Assembly: GCA_963575745.1 (NCBI GenBank)
Contig: CAUYUJ010019267.1
Coordinates: 1-45,000, forward strand
Length of the DNA stretch: 45,000 bases
Direction of reading: 5' to 3'
From: Prorocentrum cordatum
Lineage: Eukaryota > Sar > Dinophyceae > Prorocentrales > Prorocentraceae
The position numbers were made by a program, and so were the translations under genes. This document shows positions 19,588 through 28,618 of the stretch, piece after piece. The notes beneath the pieces were generated by a model, which was not told where the DNA came from, ran no database searches, and saw nothing but the letters and a program-made list of their open reading frames with translations. Position 1 is the stretch's first letter. The number at the start of each line of letters is the position of its first letter.

Positions 19588-21775
19588 AGCGATGTGTAGA
19601 AGCATATCTGGAAGCACTCCCCTTAAGATTCAGATGAGAATCCAGTTCTAGAATTCTGCTGTTCTCGCAGTCGTAGTCGCATTCGCGATGACAGTCGCAG
19701 TGGCCTGCATTAGCCTCAGCCTCAGCCTCAGCCTCAGCCTGCCTCAGTATCAGCCTCAGCCTCAGCCTCAGCCTCAGCCTGCCTCAGCCTCAGCCTCAGC
19801 CTGCTTCAGCTTCAGCATCAGTCTGCCTCAGCCTCAGCCTCAGCCTCAGTCTGCCTTCAGCCTCGGCCTCAGCCTCAGCCTGCCTCAGCCTCAGCCTGCC
19901 TCATCCTCAGCCTCAGCCTCAGCCTCAGCCTCAGCCTGCCTCAGCCTCAGCCTGCCTCAGCCTCAGCCTGCCTCAGCCTCAGCCTCAGCCTCAGCCTCAG
20001 CCTGCTTCAGCCTCAGCCTCAGCCTCAGCCTGCCTTCAGCCTCAGGCCTGCAGCCTCAGCCTCAGTCCTTCAGCCTCAGCCTCAGCCTCAGCCTCAGCCT
20101 CAGCCTGCCTCAGCCAGCCTGCCTCAGCCTCAGCCTCAGCCTCAGCCTGCCTCAGCCTCAGCCTCAGCCTGCTTCAGCTTCAGCATCAGTCTGCCTCAGC
20201 CTCAGCCTCAGCCTCCGCCTGCCTCAGCCTCAGCCTGCAAGAGCCTCAGCCTCAGCCTCAGCCTCGGCCTCAGCATCAGCCTGAGCATCAGCCTGCCTCA
20301 GCCTCAGCCTCAGCCTGCCTCAGCCTCAGCCTCAGCCTGCTTCAGCCTCAGCCTCAGCTGCCTTCAGCCTCGAGCCTCATCCTGCCTCAGCCTCAGCCTC
20401 AGCATCAGCCTGCCTCAGCCTCAGCCTCAGCCTCAGCCTCAGCCTCCTCAGCATCAGCCTCAGCCTCAGCCTCAGCCTGCCTCAGCCTCAGCCTCAGCCT
20501 CAGCCTCGGCCTCAGCCTGCCTCAGCATCAGCCTGCCTCAGCCTCAGCCTCAGACTGCCTCAGCCTCAGCCTGCCTCAGCCTCAGCCTCAACCTGCCTCG
20601 GCCTCAGCCTGCGTCAGCCTCAGCCTCAGCCTGCCTCAGCCTCAGCCTGCCTCAGCCTCAGCCTCAGCCTGCCTCGGCGTGCCTCAACCTCAGCCTCAGC
20701 ATGCCTCGGCCTCAGCCTGCCTCGGCCTCAGCCTGCCTCAGCCTCAGCCTACAACCTGCCTCAAGCCAAGGCCTCAGCCTCAGCCTGCGTCAGCATCAGC
20801 CTGCCGTCAGCCTCAGCCTGCATCAGCATCAGCATAACAGCTCACCTGCCTCAGCCTCAGCAACCCCAGCCCTCAGCCTCAGGCATTGCCTCAGCCTCAG
20901 CCTCAGCCTGCATCAGCCTCAGCCTCAGTCTGCCTTCAGCCTCGGCCTCAGCCTCAGCCTGCCTCAGCCTGAACCTCAGCCTCAGCCTCACAGCATCAGC
21001 CTGCCTCAGCATTCAAAATGTGACCCGGGAATGGAATTGTGGGAACTCGAAGAACACGAAGTGGCCTACAGTCGGCTCCCGGCATTCAAAATCATGCCCA
21101 GGAACGGAGTTTTGGGAACTCGAAGACCACGAAGTGGCCTACAGTTGGCTCCGGGCATTCAAAATCATGCCCAGGAACGGAATTCTGGGAACTCGAAACC
21201 ACGAAAAGGCCTACAGTTGGCTCCGGGTATTCAAAATCAATCATGCCCAGGAATGGAGTTCCGGGAATTCGAAGACCACGAAGTGGCCTACAATTGGCTC
21301 CGGGCATTCAAAATCATGCCCAAGAATGGAGTTTTGCGACCTCGAAGACCACGAAGTGTCTAACTGTTTGCTTAAATCGACTTCCGCGGCTTCTCCCCGG
21401 ATCCTGCCCGGACCCCCCTGGGGCCTCAAGATGCTCTCTAATGACCCCACTAGAAACCTATCAGTCTTCGCTGTTAGGTAAAGAGAAATATGTGGGCATA
21501 TTTTTCGTCAGGCAACCAACAGCCATAATGGTTGTACCGATCCATCGGATCTAGTCACACAATGTGCATGGATGAAAAATATATACTTCTTCCGTTCCAT
21601 TAGTCCAGATATCTTGTCTACTCAAATCGATGCTCAAGCGTTTATCTTCTCTCTTGCCCATAGTTGGCGCTATGAGATGCTCTTCAAGGCTTTTGCACTC
21701 CGTCATCCATAAGTGCCTCATAGACATGGCTGAGTTGTCTGCCCAGTTGGTTGGCAACTTCACTCATGTGACAAG
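19588..21775. repeat. Tandem block 2 of the element's 3' end
   Basis: Same order as block 1: TAACAGCGATGTGTAG, GAATTCTGCTGTTCTCGCAG, hexamer array (about 19705-21015), five 72-74 bp units (21010-21360), then the real RNase H end. This block adjoins the original pol sequence. Confidence 0.85.
19705..21015. repeat. (CAGCCT)n hexamer array 2
   Basis: As array 1 but more interrupted toward 20750-20900 (CATCAGCATAACAGCTCACC). Frames are by-products. Confidence 0.95.
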
Positions 21776-22060
21776 CATGCCACGCGCATCTGCGATGGCG
21801 GCGCGAATGCGCACGCCGGATTCTACCCCATGAACAAGCCAGGGTATATGCTTGCAATGTAGATTTACACTCGCTTGAAAACCTTACTAGGCATACACAC
21901 AGGGTGAACACGATCACTGTTCCCCTCGAGGAATCCAGGCCCAGCGAGCCCATTGAACCTGGCCCTCTGATCTGAGAAGCTCGTTTCTGCCCATGACGAG
22001 AACCTCTTCTCCTGCCCAGCTGGCGACAGTAACAGTAAGATCCATCAGACCTTGATTCCA
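21460..22060 (-). pseudogene. Copia RNase H domain (broken)
   Basis: RNase H degrades the RNA strand of the RNA/DNA hybrid during reverse transcription. The minus strand gives DLTVTVASWAGEEVLVMGRN, ESGVRIRAAIADARGMLVT, then MRHLWMTECKSLEEHLIAPT, KREDKRLSIDLSRQDIWTNG and GTTIMAVGCLTKNM. This is the usual dinoflagellate copia pattern of an AD/TD-CxSL-EHL-KR-xIDL series ending in the C-terminal CLTK motif. Stop codons interrupt it near 21885-21905, 21770 and 21555. The C-terminal part is duplicated at 19130-19456. Confidence 0.75.
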
Positions 22061-22790
22061 CTTAACAGCTCCACCATGAATACTAACCCGCAGTTAGCGG
22101 CCTTAGTTGCTTCTTCTAATACACGGTTGGCTTCCTTGAGATGAAGTACCTCAGCGTGACGCACTGCAGTCAGCAATCTGCTCACACGATACAATCGCTC
22201 AGGTTTGCACTGACGTGTAACCCATGAGAATACCTCTGTGACCGATCTCAGCTGCGCTGTTTCGCCCTCATTGCAACTTCTCTTAAGGGGGCTGTCTCTA
22301 GGACAGGCGCAACTTCGACGTTCTCAATATTGCCCTCTGTCGCGATACTCACCGCGAGATCTTCATCTTGAACAACTTGTAAACAGCAGTAACGGAAATG
22401 TTCCGACTTGATCTCGCGGATATCAAACTCTGCTACTGTGGAATCGATGCTCATCTGACTTTCATCATCTGCAGACCACAATATGTCATCGACATGTGTA
22501 CATAACATACACGTGATCTCGTTCTTCTCATTGTGGATACTGAACAAAGCAGGCATGATGCGACTCCCCTTCAGACCAAATTTCCTCCACGAACCTCGCC
22601 CTGCGTCACGCGTGCCATAGACGGGCACACGCGCGATCAGTGCTCCACCATCCGGTACTCCTTCGGGTCCGACGGGCGGCGGCTTGAGCAGCATGAGGCG
22701 GTCGAGTTCCTGCCCCTGGAAGTACGCAGATGAAGAATCGGCACACCTTAGCATCTTCTCTGTACCCGCAGCCCATGATACCATCAACCT
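22060..22790 (-). pseudogene. Copia reverse transcriptase (N-terminally deleted, broken)
   Basis: The RT copies the element RNA into DNA. Minus-strand residues include ADSSSAYFQGQELDRLMLLK (first catalytic Asp region), VPVYGTRDAGRGSW, and THVDDILWSADDE with the HVDD variant of the YVDD catalytic box at 22485-22496. After a TGA near 22248 the homology continues in another frame (LRSVTEVFSWVTRQCKPERL). The sequence upstream of ADSSSAYFQG does not resemble the roughly 150-250 residues expected there. The integrase-side linker stops only about 15 bp away, so an internal deletion has removed the N-terminal fingers. Confidence 0.8.
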
Positions 22791-22802
22791 TAGCCCTTCG
22801 AG

Positions 22803-23783
22803 TTACGTTCGAGTCACCTGTGACGATCTCGACGCGGGCGGCGCAGGAATGGTAATTCCATCTGCTATGTCATATTCTTCAATTTGGCGACGTGCTTCCT
22901 CTATGAACTCGGGGTTTTCTGGGATCCCCGGCAGCTCTTCCGTCGCCATTGGAATGTTCTTGCGCAGAATGCTGCGGCGCCCGTGGTTCTGACAATTCAC
23001 GTCGCTCGCCCACGAATGACTGCCGCTGCCCGTCTGGAGGTGCATGCCTCTCAACACCACCGCCATGGTGCTCAGAGAGATATTGGTATGCCAACGCTTC
23101 CGCCGATGTACACGGTCGAAGCCTGTCGACAGCCACGCAGACAGGTACACTCTCTGTGATAACCCATGCGTTCTTGCCATCGAATCCAACGATACGAGAA
23201 CCAATGCTCCACTTAGCGGTAACCTCGCCGTCGGTCGGCCTCTTGCGAAAGCATACTACATCGCCTACCTGATACCCCCCAGCCAGTGGCGTTGCCTTTC
23301 GGAGAGCGACCCTTGCTGTCCCACTCCCGATGTCTTGTTCTGCGAACGCTTTTCTGGCAGACGCCCAAATCGCAGCCTGGCGTGAAAACTCGTCGGCCCC
23401 GCCCTCTGCTACATTCGCAAGCATTCCTAAGTCGAAAGCTTCCTCGTCGTCGAATTGACTCCCTGGGACACGAGGCATTTTTCGAGCACCCACTGAGCAG
23501 GCGCAAATTCGCCGACTCGTGGTATCTCATTCTTCGCGCTGTCGGCTTCTGATGCAGTAGAGATGACTTCATCGAGTCCAGAAACGTTCTTGTCGTGTGC
23601 CACCTTCTTGAAGATGCTCTTCCAAAGTCCACCATGTCTCTCGGTGCGGCCTATCTGCTCGGGGGGCTCGACTCCGGCGTCGCGGAGGTCGGTCCCTTGA
23701 CTCTTAACCCATTGCAGAAGCACTCCTCTGTTGCGCAGTCCACGGTCCAACACCATTCTTTTGCGCCCACCTGCCCATGCACA
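22803..23783 (-). pseudogene. Copia integrase, second half plus C-terminal linker
   Basis: This continues the integrase core interrupted by the nested element. It includes VLDRGLRNRG (second catalytic Asp) and PEQIGRTERHGGLWKSIFKK (catalytic Glu), followed by a FAPAQWVLEK segment. After a frameshift near 23430-23490 comes the linker (MPRVPGSQFDDEEAFDLGML, YQVGDVVCFRKR, VPVCVAVDRLRPCTSAEALA) seen in dinoflagellate elements. It ends with QIEEYDIADG and a stop at 22803-22805. The first codons (WCAWAGG, 23767-23786) join exactly to the codons at 26638 once the insertion is ignored. Confidence 0.85.
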
Positions 23784-23787
23784 CCAG
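23784..23787. repeat. Target-site duplication CCAG of the nested element (left)
   Basis: CCAG immediately outside the CGTTACGATGCG terminal repeat. It is repeated at 26634-26637. Confidence 0.8.
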
Positions 23788-23799
23788 CGTTACGATGCG

Positions 23800-24260
23800 T
23801 CGGGAAGGTCAGATCTGGGACATGCTCAAAACATCATTTGTGCGCCAAAAATGCTCACGCTTTTGGGGAAGATGCTCCAAAAATGCTCCTCGGTTTCGGC
23901 TGAATGTTGACGATGCTCCAAAAAATGCTCGCGCGGATTCTGGTGTCGCTTGACGATGCACCAGGAATGCTCGCGCGGTTTGAAATAGTTTGGGTGAAAT
24001 TATGAAGATGCTTCAAAAATGCTCACGCGGTTTCAGGCGTAGTTTGACGATGCCCCAAAAATCCTCGCGCGGTTCTGGGGCGCGTTGAAGATGCTACCGG
24101 GATGCTCGGCATTTTGCGGACATCTCCACAATGCGGCCAAAACCGCGCGAGCATCCTTTGATCATCGCCAAAGTCCGACCACAACCGCGCGAGCAGCTTT
24201 GGAGCATCAGCACTCTACAACCAGAACCGCGCGGGCATTTTCGGGGCATCGTCGCCCCTG
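23800..24260. repeat. Left subterminal repeats of the nested element
   Basis: About six 50-65 bp units read GATGCTCCAAAAATGCTCGCGCGGTTT on the plus strand, switching to the opposite orientation after about 24120 (CCGCGCGAGCA). The right end (26455-26575) carries the inverse orientation, as expected for transposase-binding subterminal repeats. Confidence 0.7.
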
Positions 24261-24734
24261 CCCCTTCTGCACCCTCGCTTCGTCGTTTCGCACTTGTCGT
24301 TGGCTGTTTTCATGTTCCTGATCACCCTTGCCTAATTGCTTTAGTGCTCGTTCCTTGTTTCACTTATTGACTAAGCTTAGGGCTTAGGGTCTCGGACCAT
24401 GACACGCCGCCAGGCGCCAGTTCAAGCAACCATGGCAACTCTAATATTCTCTGCGAGGGAAGGAGTGGATGGGCGGCGGGAGGGCTGGCCCCGATACGGG
24501 GCGGCGCCACCCCCCCCCCCCCCCTCGCGGAGCACTCCATTCCGACGACGTCCCAAACATGCTCGCGCGGTATTGTTAGCATTTTGATTCTCTAGGGCGG
24601 GCAGAGGGGAAGGAGAACGAGGAGGATGACGAGTCTGGGTTGTGGGCAAGGGGTGTACTTTCTGGGCTCCGATGGCAGGCGCATCTGGCTTCTGGGGCTA
24701 ATCTGTCTCGGGAGCATCCTGGGCAATTTTGGCA
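24261..24734. other. Nested element interior without recognised gene
   Basis: Moderately AT-balanced sequence with a poly-C run (24511-24523). Short frames on both strands show nothing recognisable. Confidence 0.5.
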
Positions 24735-25015
24735 CAGGCTCTAGGGTCTAGGGTCTAGGGCACGGGGTCTAGGGCCCAGGGTCTAGGGTCTAGAGTTTAA
24801 GGATTTAGGGTCTAGGGTCTAGGGTCTCCGGCCCAGGGTCTAGGGTTTAAAGTACGGGGTCTAGGGCCTAGGGTGTAGGCTCTGAGGTCTAAGGTCAAGG
24901 GCGCAGGGCCTATGCCCCAGGGCCTAAAGCCTGGCCTTCACGTTTAAGGCCTAGGGCCTAAGGCCTGGAGTTCAGGGCCTAAGGCCTAGGGCCTAGGGGT
25001 ACCAGGTACCAGGGG
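24735..25015 (+). repeat. Degenerate telomere-like block (CTAGGG/TTTAGGG)
   Basis: Dozens of heptamers such as TCTAGGG, ATTTAGGG, CCTAGGG and CCCAGGG in a head-to-tail row. The best match is to the plant/dinoflagellate TTTAGGG telomere repeat, mutated mainly to TCTAGGG. It lies inside the nested element, so it is interstitial. Confidence 0.65.
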
Positions 25016-25029
25016 GCAGAATCAGCAGG

Positions 25030-25560
25030 GCGGAGCAGGGATCTGGGGGGGGAGCATTTTTGGAGCATCTTTACGCATCTTTACGAGCATCCTTATGAGC
25101 ATTTTTGAAGCATCCCGAGAAGGACCAGGCTGGGAACCGGGGGGCGGAGAATTTGTGGAGCATCTTTAGGAGCATCTTTCGAAGCATTTTTGGAGCATCC
25201 CGAGAAGGACCCGGGCGGGAACCGGGGGGCGCGGAGCATGTTTCAACATTTTGAGCATTTTTTCAGACGAACTGGGGGGCGGAGCATTTTCGGAGCATTT
25301 TTGAACCATCCTTAAGGGCATTTTTGGAGCATCCCGAAAAGGACCAGGGCGGGAACCCGGGGGCGGAGCATTTTTGGAGCATCTTTAGGAGCAGATTCTG
25401 GAAAATGTGTGGAGTATCCCGAGAAGGACCAGGGCGGGAACCGGGGCGCGGAGCATTTTTCTGAGCATCTTTAGGGGCACGTTTGAAGCATCCCGACAAG
25501 GACCAGGGCGGGACCGCGGGGTGCGGAGCATTCGTGTAGCATGTCTGGAGCATCTCCCCA
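25030..25560 (+). repeat. About 85-130 bp tandem repeat (GGAGCATTTTTGGAGCATCC)
   Basis: Five units contain CATCCCGAGAAGGACCAGG and GGGAACCGGGGGGCGGAGCA. The AAGGACC landmarks are near 25120, 25206, 25339, 25422 and 25499. Confidence 0.75.
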
Positions 25561-25639
25561 GGCAGAGGGGGGCATTCTTGGTTCTTGGGCACTGGGTATT
25601 GGGTATTGGGTTCTTCGGGCACTTTCCCAAGGGGTTCGC

Positions 25640-26185
25640 AGCCGCCCCTCAGGGGCGTCGCAGGCTTCAGATTTTTGCAAAGTCCCCCAAGGGGGGTCGC
25701 AGGCTCCAGATTTTTGCAAAGTCCCCCCAGAAGGGTCGCATGTTCCAGATTTTGGCAAAGTCCCCCCAGGGGGGTCGCATGCTGCATGCTCTGGACTTTT
25801 GCAAAATACACCCCAGGGGGGTCGCAGGCTCCAGAGTTTGGCAAAGTCCCCCGAGGGGGGTCGCACGCTTCGGATGTTTGCAAAGTCCCCCCAAGGGGGT
25901 CGCAGGCTTCAGATTTTTGCAAAGCCCCCCCAGGGGGTTCGCGGCGTTCAACCATCAGATTCTGGCAAAGTCCCCCCAGGGGGGTCGCAGGCTTCAGATG
26001 TTGGCAAGAGCCCCCCCAGGGGGTCGCATGCTGCACGCTCCGAATTTGTGCAAAGTCCCCTCAGGGGGGCCGCAGGATCCAGATGTTTGCAAAGTCCCCC
26101 CCAGAGGGTTCGCAGCGTTCAGCCTTCAGATTTTGGCAAAGTCCCCCCAGGGGGGTCGCAGGCTCCAGATTTTGGCAAAGTCCGA
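25640..26185 (+). repeat. About 41-bp tandem repeat (GGGGTCGCAGGCTCCAGATT)
   Basis: About twelve units of TTTGCAAAGTCCCCCCAGGG followed by GTCGCAGGCTYCAGATT, some enlarged to about 60 bp. Overlapping open frames in all directions are by-products. Confidence 0.85.
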
Positions 26186-26254
26186 TAGCCGATTGCCTAC
26201 GCCTAGGGCCTTGGGGCCTCGTGCCTAGCGCCTAGCCCATAGGTCCATAGGTCG

Positions 26255-26420
26255 TCGTTGTCGACAGCGGCGTCGGCGCGGAAGTCGGCGTCGGCGTCGT
26301 CTGCGGCGGCGGCGGCGCCGCCGCCGGCGCCGAAACCCGAAACCCGGCGCCGGCGTCGGAGTCCGCGGCGGCGGCGGCGGCCGCGGCGGCGTCGGCGTCG
26401 GCGTCGGCGACGGGGGGGTC
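26255..26420. repeat. GGCGTC/GCGGCG array with inverted halves
   Basis: GTCGGCGTCGGCG and GGCGGCGGCGGCG runs with a GGCGCCGCCGCCGGCGCC palindrome in the middle. Confidence 0.75.
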
Positions 26421-26454
26421 TTCAAGACGCGCCCGATATCGAACGAACGCGACA

Positions 26455-26575
26455 CTCGCGCGAGCATTTTTGGAGCATCGCCAAAATACAATAGAAACCG
26501 CGCAAGCATGTTTGGAGCACCGTCGTCAAATTGAAACCGAACCCGCGCGAGCATCACCCGCGAGCATCAAATGAA
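26455..26575. repeat. Right subterminal repeats of the nested element
   Basis: Three units read GCGCGAGCATTTTTGGAGCA, GCGCAAGCATGTTTGGAGCA and GCGCGAGCATCACC, in opposite orientation to the left-end units. Confidence 0.7.
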
Positions 26576-26633
26576 GCATTGAATAATGTCTGAGCGTCTC
26601 CCAGAAGCTGAGCCGAATTGGCGCATCGTAACG

Positions 26634-26637
26634 CCAG
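26634..26637. repeat. Target-site duplication CCAG of the nested element (right)
   Basis: Second CCAG, directly outside CGCATCGTAACG. Confidence 0.8.
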
Positions 26638-27184
26638 CGCTGCTGAAGCACAGTGAGGCACGATCTCGAAGATGGCGCACCACCTCCCTGCTTGACAAAG
26701 ACCACGCGCTGAAATGGTGCACCCTGGCACGCTATGTTCAAGAAGGTGCAACAATCTCCACGGTTGTCTTTACCTCTAGACAGTCGATACCGACTTCATG
26801 GTTGGAGCAGAACATCTTGGGCAAGGCAGCCTTGTGAGTCTGAGCTAACGTTCTGCGATGTTCGCAAGATTCACATCGATAATTCTTGGCGGATTCAATG
26901 TAGTCCGATGACATCCTGGAAAGTCACGACAGCTGCACGAGAACCCGATTAGACACATGACCGAACTGTCTATGCAGTCGTCGAATGGCGGTCCTTGTGC
27001 GGAGCGGGATCTGCAACCACGCTGTCCTTCTCGCCAGGTAGGTTGATTTGTTCCAGGATATATTGTTCCTCATCCCGCAGGCGTCCCCTGGAGACTGTAG
27101 CGACGTCATCATCGCCGACGATCGCGCCCATATCGTCTCGAACTCTCTCCTCTGCGGCATCAGCGGGGGAAGCTGCAAGTGCAA
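26634..27184 (-). pseudogene. Copia GAG-pre-integrase and first half of integrase
   Basis: The N-terminal HHCC zinc domain is seen as RRLHRQFGHVSNRVLVQL then YRCESCEHRRTLAQTHKAAL. It is followed by HEVGIDCLEV (first catalytic Asp), FLNIACQGAPFQRVVFVKQG and SRSCLTVLQQRW. The last Trp codon lies at the TSD where the nested element entered. Three frame changes or stops interrupt it (near 27010, 26930 and 26780). The integrase inserts element DNA and makes the 5-bp duplication seen at the ends. Confidence 0.85.
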
Positions 27185-27948
27185 ATATATCCAGTCGAAC
27201 TTTCTGACCTAGCTCGCTGAGGAAATCAAGAACATTTCTGACTCGCGACGTCCGCGTCTGACTCAAAGTACGAGCTCAGCGCGCTAGCAACCTCAAGGCT
27301 CGAGCAACCGGGCTCAGAACCAAGCGCAACAGTTACAGGATCACTGATCACATGATGATTTGATGATAATGCGTAAGCGAAAATGAAATCAGGATTGCGC
27401 TCGCCGATGTTTTTTGTCACCGAAGGCCCCCTACCTGAGCGCGCCACTGTGTCGCTCGAGACTGGGCAGGCGAACGCGGCGCCGATGACGTAGAGCAGCA
27501 CCCCGGCCAGGTCGGTCCCCACTCGTCCGCGAAACGGATCGTTGTTCCCAATCACCTTCTCGACGAACTCCTTGTCGGTAGCAGACATGCCTGGCGCAGA
27601 CAGCTCGGCAACACGCGCAGGGAACAACTCATCTTGCATACTGATGTCACGCAATCCAAAGCAATATGTGGCACGACTTGGAGCATTCATGGTAGTCACC
27701 TCATGCTGATCCAGCTGCAGCGGCGTGCACAAATACAATGTTCCATCAACGCGGATCCTCGGAGGCTGCACACGGATTGCCACTCGATCGAACTCCCCAA
27801 CATCCACAGAAGAACTCATGTCAATACGATCTTCTATACGCTTGCAGGACTGGGTGTCCTTGGAGCGACCCATTGAACTCTTCTTCCAAGAAGACCATAC
27901 CGGCGGGAACTTGATCTGAGTGTTGAACGGATCAATTTTGCAAGTCAC
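27010..27948 (-). pseudogene. Copia polyprotein linker, segment 2 (unknown function)
   Basis: Minus-strand codons begin right after an in-frame TAG (27949-27951) and give VTCKIDPFNTQIKFPPVWSS, PPRIRVDGTLYLCTPLQLDQ, AFACPVSSDTVARSGRG and SYFESDADVAS. After a frameshift near 27245 come RVRNVLDFLSELGQKVRLDI and a Glu/Asp-rich stretch leading into the pre-integrase domain. I do not recognise a family. Its place between the RapZ-like domain and pre-integrase, and a frame continuous with both sides, indicate it was part of the polyprotein. Confidence 0.5.
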
Positions 27949-28615
27949 CTACGCACCCATTTCCCATGGACCTGCTCTCCCGCGCGGCCCTTCGACCCCT
28001 CTGATGGAGGTCCTCTTCTTGCCGCGCTGGTAAAGCGAATCCAGCTGAGCTGCGCCAACTGCAATCGGCTCGAAGTCCACGACTGGATCTCCGGCCCGCT
28101 CACCACACACCGCGGCCAGGTCCCTCTCGACAAGGGAAGTCGGGGATCCTGAACGAGACGCACAAGTCTTGCTCAATTCGTCGTCGCTGCTGGCGGCAAC
28201 AATACTCGCCGGAGGTGGCGGTGGCGGCGGCGGCTCTACCCTGATCGGCGGCTCCGGTGGCGGAGGCGGCAGAGGCGCTCTGCGAAGGCGCGCAGGCGGC
28301 GGCCCATTCGGCTGCATCGGCGCGAGGACAGACGCCATGCGCTCTGGTGGCAGCATCATAGGAGGCACCCCAGGAGGGTGAACGATCGTGCCCTTAGGTA
28401 AAGGTGTACCCCGAGGAAGACCCGTCAACTTGCCGGCGCTGCCCACGCGAGCCTTCTTCTTCGGCGCGTCGTCGTCATCGCCCTGCGAAACGCGCGCCTG
28501 ATACGAAGGGGGTGACGCACCGGCGGAAGACGTCGCGGCGACGGGCGGCGGCGAAACAGCAGCAGCAGCAGAAATACTACGACCAGCAGGTTTGGGCAAT
28601 GCATGGGTTTCTGCA
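27949..28615 (-). pseudogene. Copia polyprotein linker, segment 1 (Pro-rich)
   Basis: A low-complexity segment: AAAAVSPPPVAATSSAG, PAKKKARV-like basic patch (DDDDAPKKKARVGSAG), RRAPLPPPPPEPPIRVEP, then SSDDELSKTCASRSGSPTSL and a stop. It continues the reading of the domain at 28619-29356 after a one-base frame change near 28630 (CAREYAETHALPKPAG). A disordered linker is the likely role. The KKKAR patch could act as a nuclear-localisation or nucleic-acid-binding segment (speculative). Confidence 0.5.
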
Positions 28616-28618
28616 TAC

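Larger units (their letters stand above)
23788..26633. mobile_element. Nested 2846-bp TIR element inside the integrase
   Basis: Ends are perfect 12-bp inverted repeats, CGTTACGATGCG at 23788-23799 and CGCATCGTAACG at 26622-26633, flanked by CCAG on both sides. Taking out the insert plus one CCAG restores QQRW|CAWAGG..VLDRG in a single integrase frame, which is strong evidence for one clean transposition event. No transposase is recognisable. The interior is a stack of repeats: subterminal GATGCTCCAAAAATGCTCGC units inverted at the two ends, a degenerate telomere-like block, 100-bp and 41-bp tandem repeats and a GGCGTC array. It is therefore non-autonomous. The superfamily is unknown to me; a 4-bp duplication with short CG-rich ends does not settle it. 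Confidence 0.85.

Noticed and set aside
25263-26235. Several 200+ codon ORFs in the nested element that might be a transposase
   Set aside because: They translate the 41-bp repeat (GGLCKNLEPATPL and similar) in all directions, and no catalytic motif is present.
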